This document shows, piece after piece, positions 63,088 to 64,000 of a stretch of DNA of 64,000 nt (positions are counted from its first letter, which is position 1; each line of letters begins with the position of its first letter). The stretch comes from Holacanthus passer. Lineage: Eukaryota > Chordata > Actinopteri > Pomacanthidae. The notes beneath the pieces were generated by a model. The model ran no database searches and was not told the DNA's origin. It saw only the letters and a program-made list of their open reading frames with translations. A program made the translations under genes and the position numbers. Location: positions 12,207,001 through 12,271,000 of the forward strand of contig JAFREQ010000003.1 of the NCBI GenBank assembly GCA_025331565.1, read 5' to 3'.

Positions 63088-64000
63088 CTGGCAGGAAAAC
63101 ATTGATGGTTTGTGTGGGTGAGAGGTCTGACTCTTCACACACTGCCAAGATCAGGAAGCAAAGGGAGGGAGGGGGAGGGGGAGACAGGGAGAAAGAGAGA
63201 GGAAGAGAGGGAGTGAGGACAGGGGCAGTAGTAGTGTCGGGCATCAAGAATCAGTTCTGCGTTTAAATTTGTTCCATATAACAGCTGAGGATTGACTGAT
63301 GGTGATGATGCACTTTCATCCACATCACCTGTAGTTTTACAGTGAAATGTCCATAACATGAATATGCATTTCCTGCAGCATGGTACAAGAGTGCAGGATC
63401 CGAATAGGAGGATGACACGGAGAATTTGTCGAAGCATCATGTATCGAATAAGCAGTGCCAGAGTGAAGCAGGAAAATTATTTTTAGTTGTTTTTTGCGCT
63501 TAGTAATCCTTTTGTAATCCTTTTCCTTTCAACATTTCCAAAATATGCATAATGAATAAGCTGGTTTTGCTTGAGATGCCACAGTTGGTATTTTCAGGAC
63601 TGGTGTGAGTTCTGAAATCCGACATGTGGAGGTCGGCACCTCCACGGCTTGCTGCTGCAGGCAGGTTGAGAAGCGAGGGTGAAGATTAATCTAATTTTTC
63701 ATTTCAAATAAAAAACAAACAAACTCTGAGCTCTCCGACTTCAGATCAGAGCAGAATCCATTGTGACTCCAAATTCCAAGCCACGACTTTGCCCCTGACT
63801 TATATCACCATGCTGCGTGAAAACCATGTTTGGTGTGAACACACTATTATACATTAAAAGAACCAAACAAGACGTACAAAAAAAACTAACAAAAAACCAA
63901 AAATGAAATCTGCCTGTTCAATTGGGAGATGCTTGATATTACTGACATTTTGTTCTGAGCGTGGTGCAAAAGAAAAGCTGTTAGAGTGTCTATAATAAAA

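Larger units (their letters stand above)
42322..64000 (+). other. ntrk3: Intron 1 of ntrk3, open at right edge
   Basis: The intron begins with donor GTAAGT. I looked for the next ntrk3 coding exon (start of the first leucine-rich repeat) and did not find it, so the intron exceeds 21.6 kb. It contains microsatellites, LTR and LINE remnants and a group of candidate minus-strand exons near 61.8-63.1 kb. Stretches 42600-45800, 46900-49900, 50500-52100 and 59900-61100 show nothing beyond short simple repeats. Confidence 0.8.

Noticed and set aside
1..64000. Search for CRISPR arrays, operons, phage or bacterial mobile elements
   Set aside because: The sequence is clearly vertebrate: no regularly spaced direct repeats with unique spacers and no dense coding strand. 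All arrays are dinucleotide or trinucleotide microsatellites.

Overview
The window looks like ordinary nuclear DNA of a ray-finned (teleost) fish. It has long AT-leaning introns and intergenic DNA, dense (CA)n/(GT)n and (GA)n microsatellites, many fragments of teleost-type interspersed repeats, and protein-coding exons only a few hundred bases long separated by kilobases. Almost all of the longer open frames are chance frames through microsatellites, GC-rich promoters or dead retroelements.

Two genes can be named. On the minus strand at the left are the first two coding exons of a Par-6 polarity gene, best matching pard6a: 9597-9677 and 4924-5146. Together they encode the N-terminus and the PB1 domain. 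The rest of the gene (partial CRIB and PDZ) would lie beyond the left edge, so 1-4923 is its next intron. On the plus strand, 42065-42321 is the first coding exon of the neurotrophin receptor ntrk3 (TrkC): signal peptide, cysteine-rich LRR N-cap and a phase-2 splice donor. The next ntrk3 exon was not found, so everything from 42322 to the right edge reads as a first intron of more than 21 kb. The two genes are divergent, separated by about 32 kb. Both starts sit in locally GC-rich, CpG-containing DNA with triplet or purine repeats.

The intergenic block 9678-42064 and the ntrk3 intron hold mostly repeats. They include two solo LTRs with TG...CA ends and exact 5-bp target duplications (37935-38399 flanked by TAGTG; 57960-58525 flanked by AACTC) and a truncated relative of the second (about 21270-21578). 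There are also two internally deleted minus-strand copies of one LINE family (about 26085-27330 and 58822-59240), two tRNA-derived SINE-like copies, and three copies of a 'gaggac...ggttagggtt' repeat associated with GT tracts. Four long polypyrimidine tracts are present.

The most interesting unexplained signal is a set of possible minus-strand coding exons inside the ntrk3 intron (62940-63087, 62113-62238, perhaps 61820-61891). Two of them join in phase across good splice signals, but I do not recognise the protein. A second orphan exon candidate lies on the plus strand at 31230-31322. I saw no bacterial, phage, CRISPR or operon-like features, and no evidence of an unusual multi-gene system.
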